Source: Deinococcus sp.
Lineage (GTDB): Bacteria; Deinococcota; Deinococci; Deinococcales; Deinococcaceae
Length of the DNA stretch: 5,008 nt
Assembly (NCBI GenBank): GCA_030524065.1
Contig: JAUNHF010000151.1
Location: 1-5,008, forward strand
Direction: 5' to 3'
This document shows positions 1 to 5,008 of this stretch, piece after piece (the stretch's first letter is position 1; the number at the start of each line of letters is the position of its first letter). The notes beneath the pieces were generated by a model, which was not told the DNA's origin, searched no databases, and saw only the letters and a program-made list of their open reading frames with translations. Made by a program: the position numbers and the translations under genes.

Positions 1-83
1 GCATCGCCCTGAGCATCCTGGGCGAAGTGGTGGCGGCCATGCACGGCGGCAGCGGCGAGCCGCTCAGCGCCAGGGCTCGATAA
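1..83 (+). CDS. xdhC: XdhC/CoxI-family molybdenum cofactor maturation protein, C-terminal end (partial)
   Basis: Only the last 26 codons are in the window, in frame from base 3 to the TAA at 81-83. They read IALSILGEVVAAMHGG followed by SGEPLSARAR. A helix of the form 'IALSILxEVVA' followed by a basic or glycine-rich 'GGSGxPLS' tail is characteristic of the C-terminus of XdhC/CoxI/PaoD-family proteins. These proteins bind the molybdenum cofactor, assist its sulfuration and pass it to xanthine-dehydrogenase-type enzymes. The context fits, since genes for two subunits of such an enzyme and a cofactor cytidylyltransferase lie in the same window. It is transcribed towards the dehydrogenase gene and overlaps its end by 20 bases. 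The Rossmann-like body lies outside the window, so the assignment rests on a short tail plus context. Confidence 0.72.
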   Translation, partial: IALSILGEVVAAMHGGSGEPLSARAR

Positions 84-1056
84 TCACTTTGCCCGAGGTG
101 CGCCGGCCCAGCAGATCATCAAAGGCCTGGGCCGTGTCCCGCAGCGCGTAGCTGGGGCCGGGCTGCGGCACGGTGCGGCCCTTTTCCAGCAGGGCTGTGA
201 ACTCGGCGGCGACTTGTGCCTGTGCCTGGGGATCGCGCAGCAAGCTGTTGAGCCACAGGCCGGTCATGGTCAGGTTGCCTTTCATCAGGTCCACCGGATT
301 CACGCTCACTTCCTCGCGGCTGGCGTTTCCGATCATGATGATGCGGCCCCGGCTGGCCGCCATCTGGAGGCTCTCGGCAATGCGGTGCCCGCCCACGACT
401 TCCAAAATCAGGGGGACGCCCGCGCCGCCAGCGGCTCCGCGCACCTTTTGCACCCGCTCGGGGCCGTCTTGCAGCAGGGTGACGTGGGCGCCCAGCTCGC
501 GGGCCACGTCCAGCTTTTCCTGGGTGCTGGCCATCGCCACCACCTGCATGTCCAGCGCCCGCGCCAACTGAATACTGGCGCGGCCCAGGGCACCGGCGGC
601 GGCCTGCACCAGCACCCATTCGCCGGCCTGACCGTGGCCCAGGGTCCGCAGCGCGTGAAAAGCGGTCAGATACGACACCGCAAACGCCGCTGCCTGCGCA
701 GGGGTGTAAGTTTGCGGGACCGGCACCAGCGCCTGCACCGGTACCGCCGCGTAACCGGCCAGCCCACCTTGCCCACCCAGGCAGGCCACCAGTTGGCCTT
801 CATGCACGCCGCTTACGCCCTCGCCCAGCGCGGTGACATACCCGGCGAACTCCATCCCCGGCACAAAGGGATACTGCGTTTCGGTCAGGTATTCGTTCAT
901 CACGCTCAGCACGTCGGCGTAGTTGATGCCCACAGCTTCCACCCGTACCAGCACCTCACCGGGGCCGGGCTGCGGCAGGGGCACTTCGCGGAATTCCAGC
1001 GCTTCGGCGGGCGTGCCCTGGCGGACGGCTACGGCGCAGTTCATCGTTTCACTCAT
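64..1056 (-). CDS. NADPH:quinone oxidoreductase-like zinc-free medium-chain dehydrogenase
   Basis: This is a complete 330-residue protein, normal length for the quinone oxidoreductase branch of the MDR superfamily. Members reduce quinones, enones or related carbonyls with NADPH in the cytoplasm. The N-terminal GroES-like domain covers roughly residues 5-125 and includes PGPGEVLVRV (30-39), GINYADVL (43-50) and PGMEFAGYV (66-74). The Rossmann domain follows, with the nucleotide-binding loop AAAGALG at 152-158 (family form AAAGGVG) and the family-typical 'AAAFAVSYLTAF' just before it. The ending SGKVIIEP is also typical. The cysteine zinc ligands of alcohol dehydrogenases are absent. The start at 1056 has no Shine-Dalgarno but has a -10-like hexamer six bases upstream. 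Met5 (ATG at 1044-1042) is a real alternative, because homologues usually begin close to it. The gene is 49 bases downstream of the MocA-like gene. Its substrate cannot be told from sequence, and any link to the molybdoenzyme is unproven. Confidence 0.93.
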   Translation of the reverse strand: MSETMNCAVAVRQGTPAEALEFREVPLPQPGPGEVLVRVEAVGINYADVLSVMNEYLTETQYPFVPGMEFAGYVTALGEGVSGVHEGQLVACLGGQGGLAGYAAVPVQALVPVPQTYTPAQAAAFAVSYLTAFHALRTLGHGQAGEWVLVQAAAGALGRASIQLARALDMQVVAMASTQEKLDVARELGAHVTLLQDGPERVQKVRGAAGGAGVPLILEVVGGHRIAESLQMAASRGRIIMIGNASREEVSVNPVDLMKGNLTMTGLWLNSLLRDPQAQAQVAAEFTALLEKGRTVPQPGPSYALRDTAQAFDDLLGRRTSGKVIIEPWR

Positions 1057-1105
1057 GGGGGCAGCCTAGCGCGGAGAATCCCCATCCGGGAAAATGAACT
1101 GCGCC
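1033..1105. repeat. perfect 12-base inverted repeat around the dehydrogenase start region
   Basis: GGCGCAGTTCAT at 1033-1044 is the exact reverse complement of ATGAACTGCGCC at 1094-1105, with 49 bases between the arms. The right arm begins immediately after the stop codon of the MocA-like gene. The left arm is codons 5-8 (Met-Asn-Cys-Ala) of the dehydrogenase. The arms therefore bracket the candidate promoter and the first ATG. In a read-through mRNA from the upstream operon they could pair and enclose the start codon. Whether this is functional or a chance or duplication remnant is unknown. Confidence 0.6.
1063..1092 (-). promoter_or_regulatory. candidate leaderless promoter for the quinone oxidoreductase-like gene
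   Basis: On the minus strand TAGGCT (1068-1063) fits the TANNNT -10 pattern and occupies -12 to -7 relative to the ATG at 1056. Transcription would then begin at or next to the start codon. A weak -35-like TTCCCG (1092-1087) lies 18 bases further upstream. No Shine-Dalgarno sequence precedes this ATG, unlike the two upstream genes, which fits a leaderless mRNA as is common in Deinococcus. The hexamer is short and degenerate, so this is a candidate only. Confidence 0.4.
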
Positions 1106-1747
1106 TCAGCGCTCCCGGCGCAGCCAAGCTCGGCCCAGCGTGGCCTCGGCCTCTGCCAGGGCCTGCGGGGTGTCTATGTCCAGCAATTCGGCCACCGGGC
1201 GCGGCACCCGCATCACATCCGGCCCGCGCAGCAGTGCCCGTGGGCCAGCGTCCGCCTCCGGCAGTGTCAGCAGGGCAGGCCACAGGTCCGCGTGCAGCCA
1301 CAGCGGCGGGGCGCCCACTTCCCCGTACAGGCACTGCGCCGCCTGCGCCCGGTGCGCCGCCCCGCGCAGGGCCGCATGGGTTTTCAGGCTCACCAGCGGC
1401 ATGTCCGCCAGGGCGAAGACCGCCCCGTCCAGCCCCGGCGGCAACGCGGCGACCGCCACCCGAAAAGAAGACAGCAGCCCCCGCTGTGGCTGCGGGTTGG
1501 TCACGCAGCGGTAGCCCAGTCCGGCCAGGGCCGCCTGCACCCGCGCCCCGCCCTCGCCGGGGGGCACCACTGCCAGCCGCAGCGGGTCGCCAGCGCCGGC
1601 CAGGGCTTCGGCGGCGTGGCGGCACAGCGGTTTGCCGGCCAGCGGTACCAGCAGTTTGGGCACTCCACGCAAGTCAGGGGAAGCGGCCGCCTGCATCCGT
1701 TCCCCCCGGCCGGCGGCCAGCAGCACACCGGCCACCCCTGGCGTCAT
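1106..1747 (-). CDS. mocA: MocA-like molybdenum cofactor cytidylyltransferase
   Basis: A 213-residue nucleotidyltransferase of the MobA/MocA type, normal length for MocA. It is predicted to join CTP to molybdopterin, giving the cytosine dinucleotide cofactor used by xanthine-dehydrogenase-family enzymes. Visible motifs are the nucleotide-binding loop LLAAGRGERM (9-18), PKLLVPLAGKPL (30-41), NPQPQRGLLSS (84-94), the metal-binding LADMPLV (113-119), GAPPLWL (145-151) and the C-terminal LLDIDTP (188-194). LAAG rather than LAGG, and GLLSS matching the GLLTS of E. coli MocA, favour CTP over GTP. About nine extra residues separate RM from the conserved lysine (K31). The ATG at 1747 was chosen over an upstream in-frame start at 1921 because AGGAG sits nine bases before it and the protein then begins just ahead of the nucleotide loop. 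The longer form would overlap the catalytic subunit gene by about 140 bases. It lies 35 bases after that gene, probably in the same operon. Confidence 0.87.
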   Translation of the reverse strand: MTPGVAGVLLAAGRGERMQAAASPDLRGVPKLLVPLAGKPLCRHAAEALAGAGDPLRLAVVPPGEGGARVQAALAGLGYRCVTNPQPQRGLLSSFRVAVAALPPGLDGAVFALADMPLVSLKTHAALRGAAHRAQAAQCLYGEVGAPPLWLHADLWPALLTLPEADAGPRALLRGPDVMRVPRPVAELLDIDTPQALAEAEATLGRAWLRRER

Positions 1748-1756
1748 CTGCGGCTT

Positions 1757-1761
1757 CTCCT
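1757..1761 (-). promoter_or_regulatory. ribosome binding site deciding the mocA-like start
   Basis: The minus strand reads AGGAG here, followed by nine bases and the ATG at 1747. This site supports the short 213-residue form over the longer open frame, whose extra N-terminal part is arginine- and glycine-rich shadow sequence of the upstream gene. Confidence 0.7.
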
Positions 1762-1782
1762 GCGGTCCATGCGGCTCTAGAT

Positions 1783-4065
1783 TCAGTCGCTCGCCCGCGC
1801 TTGCAGGGCGGCCTGCTCGGCCCAGCCGGCCAGCACTTTGTCCACCGTCAGCGGATAGTCCCGAATCCGCACGCCCGACGCGTTGTAAACCGCGTTGGCG
1901 ACGGCAGCGCCCACGCCGCAAATGCCCAGTTCGCCCACACCCTTGCCCTTGAGCGGCGAGGACTTGTCATCCAGTTCTTCCAGGAAAATCACGTCCAGGT
2001 CGGGAATGTCGGCGTGAACCGGCACATGGTACTCGGCCAGGTCGTGGTTGATAAACAGCCCCAGCTCCTCATCCACGTGCATCTCTTCCATCAGCGCCGC
2101 GCCCACGCCCATCGTCATGCCGCCCAGGCACTGCCCGCGTGCCGTGACCGGGTTGAAGATGCGCCCGGCGGCGGCCACACTTAGCATCCGGCGAATGCGA
2201 ATTTCGCCGGTCACGCGGTGCACGCCCACCTCGCAGAAGTGTGCTCCAAAGCTGGCCTGCGCGTACTGCTTGTCCAGATCACCGAAAGTGGCGTTCACCG
2301 TGGCCTCAAGGGGCTCCGGCGCTTTGGCCGCCACCACGCCCAGCAGGGTGCACCGCTCGCCTTCCCAGACCTCGCCGTCTTTGAATACGGCTTTTTTGGG
2401 GTCGTAGCCGGCGGCCTTGGCAATCTTGCTGCGCAGCTCGTCGGCCGCGTAGTACACGCCGGTGCCGGCGCTGTTGGCGCCCCAGGAGCCGCCCGAGCCG
2501 CTGGACTTGGGAAATTCGGAGTCGCCCAGGCGCACTTCTACGTCGTCCAGGCCCACGCCCAGCATCTCGGCGGCCGTTTGGGCCAGGATGGTGTAGGACC
2601 CGGTGCCGATATCGGTCATCTGCGTTTCAACGGTCAGCTTGCCGCCTTGTTCCAGCCGTACAGTGGCGCCGCTGGGCTTAAGCTGGTTGCTCCGGAATGC
2701 CGAAGCCACCCCGAGGCCAATCAGCCATTCGCCGTCGCGCCGCTCGCCGGGCTGCGCCGAACGCCGCTCCCAGCCAAAGGCTTCGGCGCCACGCTGCAAG
2801 CAGTCCACCAGGCGGCGGCTGGAAAAGGGCCGCTGGGGGCCTTTTTCCGGGTCGTAGCCGATATCGTTCAGCACGCGTAGTTCGATGGGGTCCATTTCCA
2901 ACTTCTCGGCCAGCTCGTCCACGGCACATTCCAGGGCCAGCATGCCGACCGCTTCGCCCGGTGCGCGCATAGAGCCGCCGGGCGGCAGGTGCAGTTCGCT
3001 CAGGCGCTGGCGAATCAGGCGGTTCTCGCCGGCGTACAGCAACTTGGTCTGGTGGCTGGCGGTTTCGGCGCTGCCACCGGGCAGGTTGCCCGAGTACGAA
3101 TCGTGCCCGATGGCGTGAATCCGGCCGTCACCGTCCGTGCCAAAGCGGATGCGCTGCACCGTGGCGGGGCGGTGGCTGGTGTGGTTAAAAATCTGCGGGC
3201 GGGTCAGCGCGCACTTGACCGGGCGGCCCAACTCGCGGGCGGCCACGGCGCTCAGCACAGCGTCGCCGTAAAACATCAGCTTGGAGCCAAAGCCCCCGCC
3301 GATATAGCGCGCCACGATGCGGACATCCCCCGGCTGAAGTTGCAGGGTCTTCGCTACGCCGCGCTGCACCCAGTGCACCATCTGGTTGGAGGTGTACAGC
3401 GTCAGCTGCTCGCCCGCTTCGTCCCACACGGCCAGCGAGGCGTGCGGCTCCAGCATGGCGTGCGACTGATACGGCGTGGTGTAGGTCACGTCCAGCTGCA
3501 CGTCGGCCCGCCCGTAAGCCCCGGCAAAGTCACCCACCCGCTGGTCTTTGCTCTCTTCGTCACTGCCTGCTTTCTCGGCGTCTTCCATCACTTCGGCCAG
3601 CTGGTAATCGCCCTGCGCCGTCTGGTCTTGGTACTCAATCACCAGGGCCTCCGCGGCGGCGCGGGCCTGCTCAAAGGTCTCGGCCACCACGAAGGCCACC
3701 GCCTGGTGGTAATAGTCCACTTCGGCGTCAGGCATCTGCGGGGTGGCGCCGTTTTCCTGGGGCACAGGGGTGTCGCTTTCGCCCTGCTGGGGCATGTTCT
3801 CGTGGGTCAGCACCAGCAGCACGCCGGGCATCGCTTCGGCGGCGGCGGCGTCAATGGATTTGACCTGTCCGCGTGCCACGCCGGCTCCCACCAGATAGCC
3901 GTAGGCAGCACCTTGCAGCTCCGGTTCGGTGCTGTACTCATAGGCGTAGGTGGCCTGCCCGGTCACTTTCAGGGGGCCTTCTTTGCGGGTGTGGGGGCGG
4001 GTCAGCACCTTTTCCTGGTCCAAGGGGCTAATGCCGGCGGGCGCGTCGAATTTGTTTCCACTCAC
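1783..4065 (-). CDS. paoC: PaoC/YagR-like aldehyde oxidoreductase, molybdenum-cofactor-binding catalytic subunit
   Basis: A complete 760-residue large subunit of the xanthine oxidase family. It matches E. coli PaoC (YagR, about 730 residues) almost end to end as I recall that sequence, including the N-terminus ([16 protein letters not shown]) and the C-terminal [13 protein letters not shown]. PaoABC oxidises aldehydes, especially aromatic ones, to carboxylic acids. The hammerhead domain covers about residues 25-160. Cofactor-binding segments follow: GGGFGSK (256-262), RAPGEA (367-372), [20 protein letters not shown] (484-503) and GSGGSWGAN (523-531). The presumed catalytic glutamate is E712 in KGVGELG. 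No signal peptide is present; PaoABC is exported on the Tat signal of PaoA. The GTG start overlaps the stop of the FAD subunit gene as GTGA, with a strong Shine-Dalgarno, so the two are probably translationally coupled. Extra length relative to E. coli lies partly in polar or acidic loops near residues 93-113 and 160-177. It could be annotated more loosely as 'xanthine dehydrogenase family molybdopterin-binding subunit'. Confidence 0.95.
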   Translation of the reverse strand: MSGNKFDAPAGISPLDQEKVLTRPHTRKEGPLKVTGQATYAYEYSTEPELQGAAYGYLVGAGVARGQVKSIDAAAAEAMPGVLLVLTHENMPQQGESDTPVPQENGATPQMPDAEVDYYHQAVAFVVAETFEQARAAAEALVIEYQDQTAQGDYQLAEVMEDAEKAGSDEESKDQRVGDFAGAYGRADVQLDVTYTTPYQSHAMLEPHASLAVWDEAGEQLTLYTSNQMVHWVQRGVAKTLQLQPGDVRIVARYIGGGFGSKLMFYGDAVLSAVAARELGRPVKCALTRPQIFNHTSHRPATVQRIRFGTDGDGRIHAIGHDSYSGNLPGGSAETASHQTKLLYAGENRLIRQRLSELHLPPGGSMRAPGEAVGMLALECAVDELAEKLEMDPIELRVLNDIGYDPEKGPQRPFSSRRLVDCLQRGAEAFGWERRSAQPGERRDGEWLIGLGVASAFRSNQLKPSGATVRLEQGGKLTVETQMTDIGTGSYTILAQTAAEMLGVGLDDVEVRLGDSEFPKSSGSGGSWGANSAGTGVYYAADELRSKIAKAAGYDPKKAVFKDGEVWEGERCTLLGVVAAKAPEPLEATVNATFGDLDKQYAQASFGAHFCEVGVHRVTGEIRIRRMLSVAAAGRIFNPVTARGQCLGGMTMGVGAALMEEMHVDEELGLFINHDLAEYHVPVHADIPDLDVIFLEELDDKSSPLKGKGVGELGICGVGAAVANAVYNASGVRIRDYPLTVDKVLAGWAEQAALQARASD

Positions 4066-5008
4066 GCTGCGCCTCCTTTCTGAGCATTTTGATGCCCGTC
4101 TGTCTGCGTCCTAGGTGGTTGGGTCTCGTTCATCACGGCCTGCACCAGCCGGCGGGCCAGATCCAGCTTGAAGGCGTTCTGGGCAGTGGGCCGGGCGTCC
4201 CTGAAGGCCTCGTCGGTCACGGCCTGCGCGCCCTCGCTCCAGCGGGCTTCGGCCGCTTCCACGCGCCAGGGTTTGGGCGCCACGCCACCGAACGCCACGC
4301 GGGCTCCGGTGTCGGTCACGACTGCCGCCACAGACACCAGTGCAAATGCATACGACTGGCGGTCGCGGGCCTTGAGATACACATGCTGCCCACCCAGCGG
4401 CGCGGGCAGCGTGACCGAGGTGATCAGCTCGCCGCTTTCCAGCACGGTGTCTATGTGGGGGGTGTCGCCGGGCAGGCGGTGAAAGTCGCTGACGGCAATC
4501 TCGCGTTCGCTGCCGTCTGCTTTCACGGTCTGAATGGTGGCGTCCAGCACCCGCAGCGCCACCGCCATGTCGCCGGGATAGTTGGCGATGCAGGCGTCGC
4601 TGGTGCCAATGACGGCCAGCGAGCGGCTGAAACCCTTCAGGGCGCCGCAGCCGCTGCCGGGTTCGCGCTTGTTGCAGGGCAGGTTGGTGTCGTAAAAGTA
4701 CGGGCAACGGGTGCGTTGCAGCAGGTTGCCGGCCGTGGTCGCCCGGTTGCGAATCTGCCCGGACGCCCCGGCCAGGATGGCGCGGCTCAGCACCGCGTAG
4801 TCCTGGCGCACGCGGGGGTGGGCGGCCAGGTCGGTGTTGCGGACCAGCGCGCCGATCTTCAGGCCGCCCTCTTTAGTCTCCGCGATCTCGGTCAGATCAG
4901 TGCGGTTGAGGTCCACCAGCTGCGCCGGGGCCTCAATTTGCAGCTTCATCAGGTCAAGCAGGTTGGTGCCGCCGGCCAGGTACTTGCCGCCTGCCGCCAG
5001 CAGGCCAG
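4062..5008 (-). CDS. paoB: PaoB/YagS-like aldehyde oxidoreductase, FAD and [4Fe-4S] subunit (N-terminus beyond window)
   Basis: The frame is open to the right edge: 314 codons are visible and, by comparison with E. coli PaoB (318 residues), roughly 20 N-terminal residues are missing. The Met at 4949-4947 is internal, because the FAD-binding [11 protein letters not shown] segment is encoded partly upstream of it. Other motifs are [12 protein letters not shown], the second FAD loop [13 protein letters not shown], and the C-terminal domain with [11 protein letters not shown] and [10 protein letters not shown]. Four cysteines (codons at 4704-4706, 4674-4676, 4647-4649 and 4590-4592) are spaced C-x9-C-x8-C-x18-C. 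This is the arrangement in E. coli PaoB, whose FAD subunit holds an unusual [4Fe-4S] cluster. The subunit passes electrons from the molybdenum centre through iron-sulfur clusters to FAD. The polar C-terminal tail, rich in Gln, Thr and Asn, looks longer than in E. coli and contains the ribosome binding site of the next gene. A PaoA-like [2Fe-2S] subunit gene is expected upstream. Confidence 0.94.
   Translation of the reverse strand, partial: GLLAAGGKYLAGGTNLLDLMKLQIEAPAQLVDLNRTDLTEIAETKEGGLKIGALVRNTDLAAHPRVRQDYAVLSRAILAGASGQIRNRATTAGNLLQRTRCPYFYDTNLPCNKREPGSGCGALKGFSRSLAVIGTSDACIANYPGDMAVALRVLDATIQTVKADGSEREIAVSDFHRLPGDTPHIDTVLESGELITSVTLPAPLGGQHVYLKARDRQSYAFALVSVAAVVTDTGARVAFGGVAPKPWRVEAAEARWSEGAQAVTDEAFRDARPTAQNAFKLDLARRLVQAVMNETQPPRTQTDGHQNAQKGGAA
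4072..4079 (-). promoter_or_regulatory. strong ribosome binding site for the catalytic subunit, inside the upstream gene
   Basis: The minus strand reads AAAGGAGG, ending six bases before the GTG at 4065. It lies within the last codons of the FAD subunit gene (Gln-Lys-Gly-Gly). It confirms the GTG start and the 4-base overlap. Confidence 0.85.

Noticed and set aside
51..64. Palindrome AGCGGC-GA-GCCGCT as a shared terminator for the convergent genes
   Set aside because: The stem is only five to six pairs, there is no T-tract on either strand, and it lies within coding sequence. Such palindromes are common at this base composition.
1748..1921. N-terminal extension of the mocA-like protein to an ATG at 1921
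   Set aside because: The extra 58 residues are Arg- and Gly-rich shadow sequence of the catalytic subunit gene, and a good ribosome binding site precedes the ATG at 1747.
214..2184. Long plus-strand open frame of 656 codons across the dehydrogenase, mocA-like gene and the end of the catalytic subunit gene
   Set aside because: It is antisense to three well-supported genes; the translation is rich in His, Arg, Pro and Gly with no recognisable domain, as expected of a shadow frame in GC-rich DNA.
3836..3854. GGC/CGG triplet run as a microsatellite
   Set aside because: It encodes a short Ala run (72-76) in the catalytic subunit and is too short to stand out in GC-rich DNA.
2989..4083. Plus-strand open frame of 364 codons opposite the catalytic subunit gene
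   Set aside because: It is the same shadow effect: repetitive His, Gly and Val composition and no family motifs, while the opposite strand matches PaoC throughout.
1..5008. tRNA, rRNA, CRISPR, insertion sequence or prophage signals
   Set aside because: Nothing resembling these was seen by eye; almost the entire window is accounted for by five coding regions. Covariance-model or repeat searches could not be run.

Overview
This GC-rich window is gene-dense and carries part of a molybdenum hydroxylase operon with its cofactor-maturation genes. The protein sequences and compact gene packing suggest a Deinococcus-type bacterium. A candidate -10 hexamer (TANNNT) six bases before a start codon, the arrangement typical of leaderless Deinococcus mRNAs, points the same way. 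The assignment is an inference, because no rRNA or other phylogenetic marker is present.

Layout, read along the minus strand from the right edge. (1) 5008-4062: FAD and iron-sulfur subunit of a PaoABC-type aldehyde oxidoreductase (PaoB/YagS-like), missing only its N-terminal end. (2) 4065-1783: molybdenum-cofactor catalytic subunit (PaoC/YagR-like), overlapping the first gene by 4 bases (GTGA) and preceded by a strong Shine-Dalgarno sequence. (3) 1747-1106: MocA-like molybdopterin cytidylyltransferase, 35 bases downstream with its own Shine-Dalgarno. (4) 1056-64: zinc-free NADPH:quinone-oxidoreductase-like medium-chain dehydrogenase, 49 bases further on. It is preceded by a possible leaderless promoter flanked by a perfect 12-base inverted repeat. 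(5) On the plus strand, positions 1-83 hold the last 26 codons of an XdhC/CoxI-family maturation protein. Its end overlaps the end of the dehydrogenase tail to tail by 20 bases.

How the genes fit together: the catalytic and FAD subunits need a third, [2Fe-2S] subunit (PaoA-like), expected upstream, beyond the right edge. The MocA-like protein would make the cytosine dinucleotide form of the molybdenum cofactor. The XdhC-like protein would handle, sulfurate or insert that cofactor. The window therefore looks like a nearly self-contained production unit for one molybdoenzyme. The quinone-oxidoreductase-like gene has no clear functional tie and may be an independent unit.

No RNA genes, mobile elements, CRISPR arrays or clear terminators are visible. 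No non-coding stretch exceeds 50 bases. I see no wholly new system; the most interesting points are the four-cysteine [4Fe-4S] motif in the FAD subunit, the maturation genes beside their target enzyme, and the inverted repeat around the dehydrogenase start.
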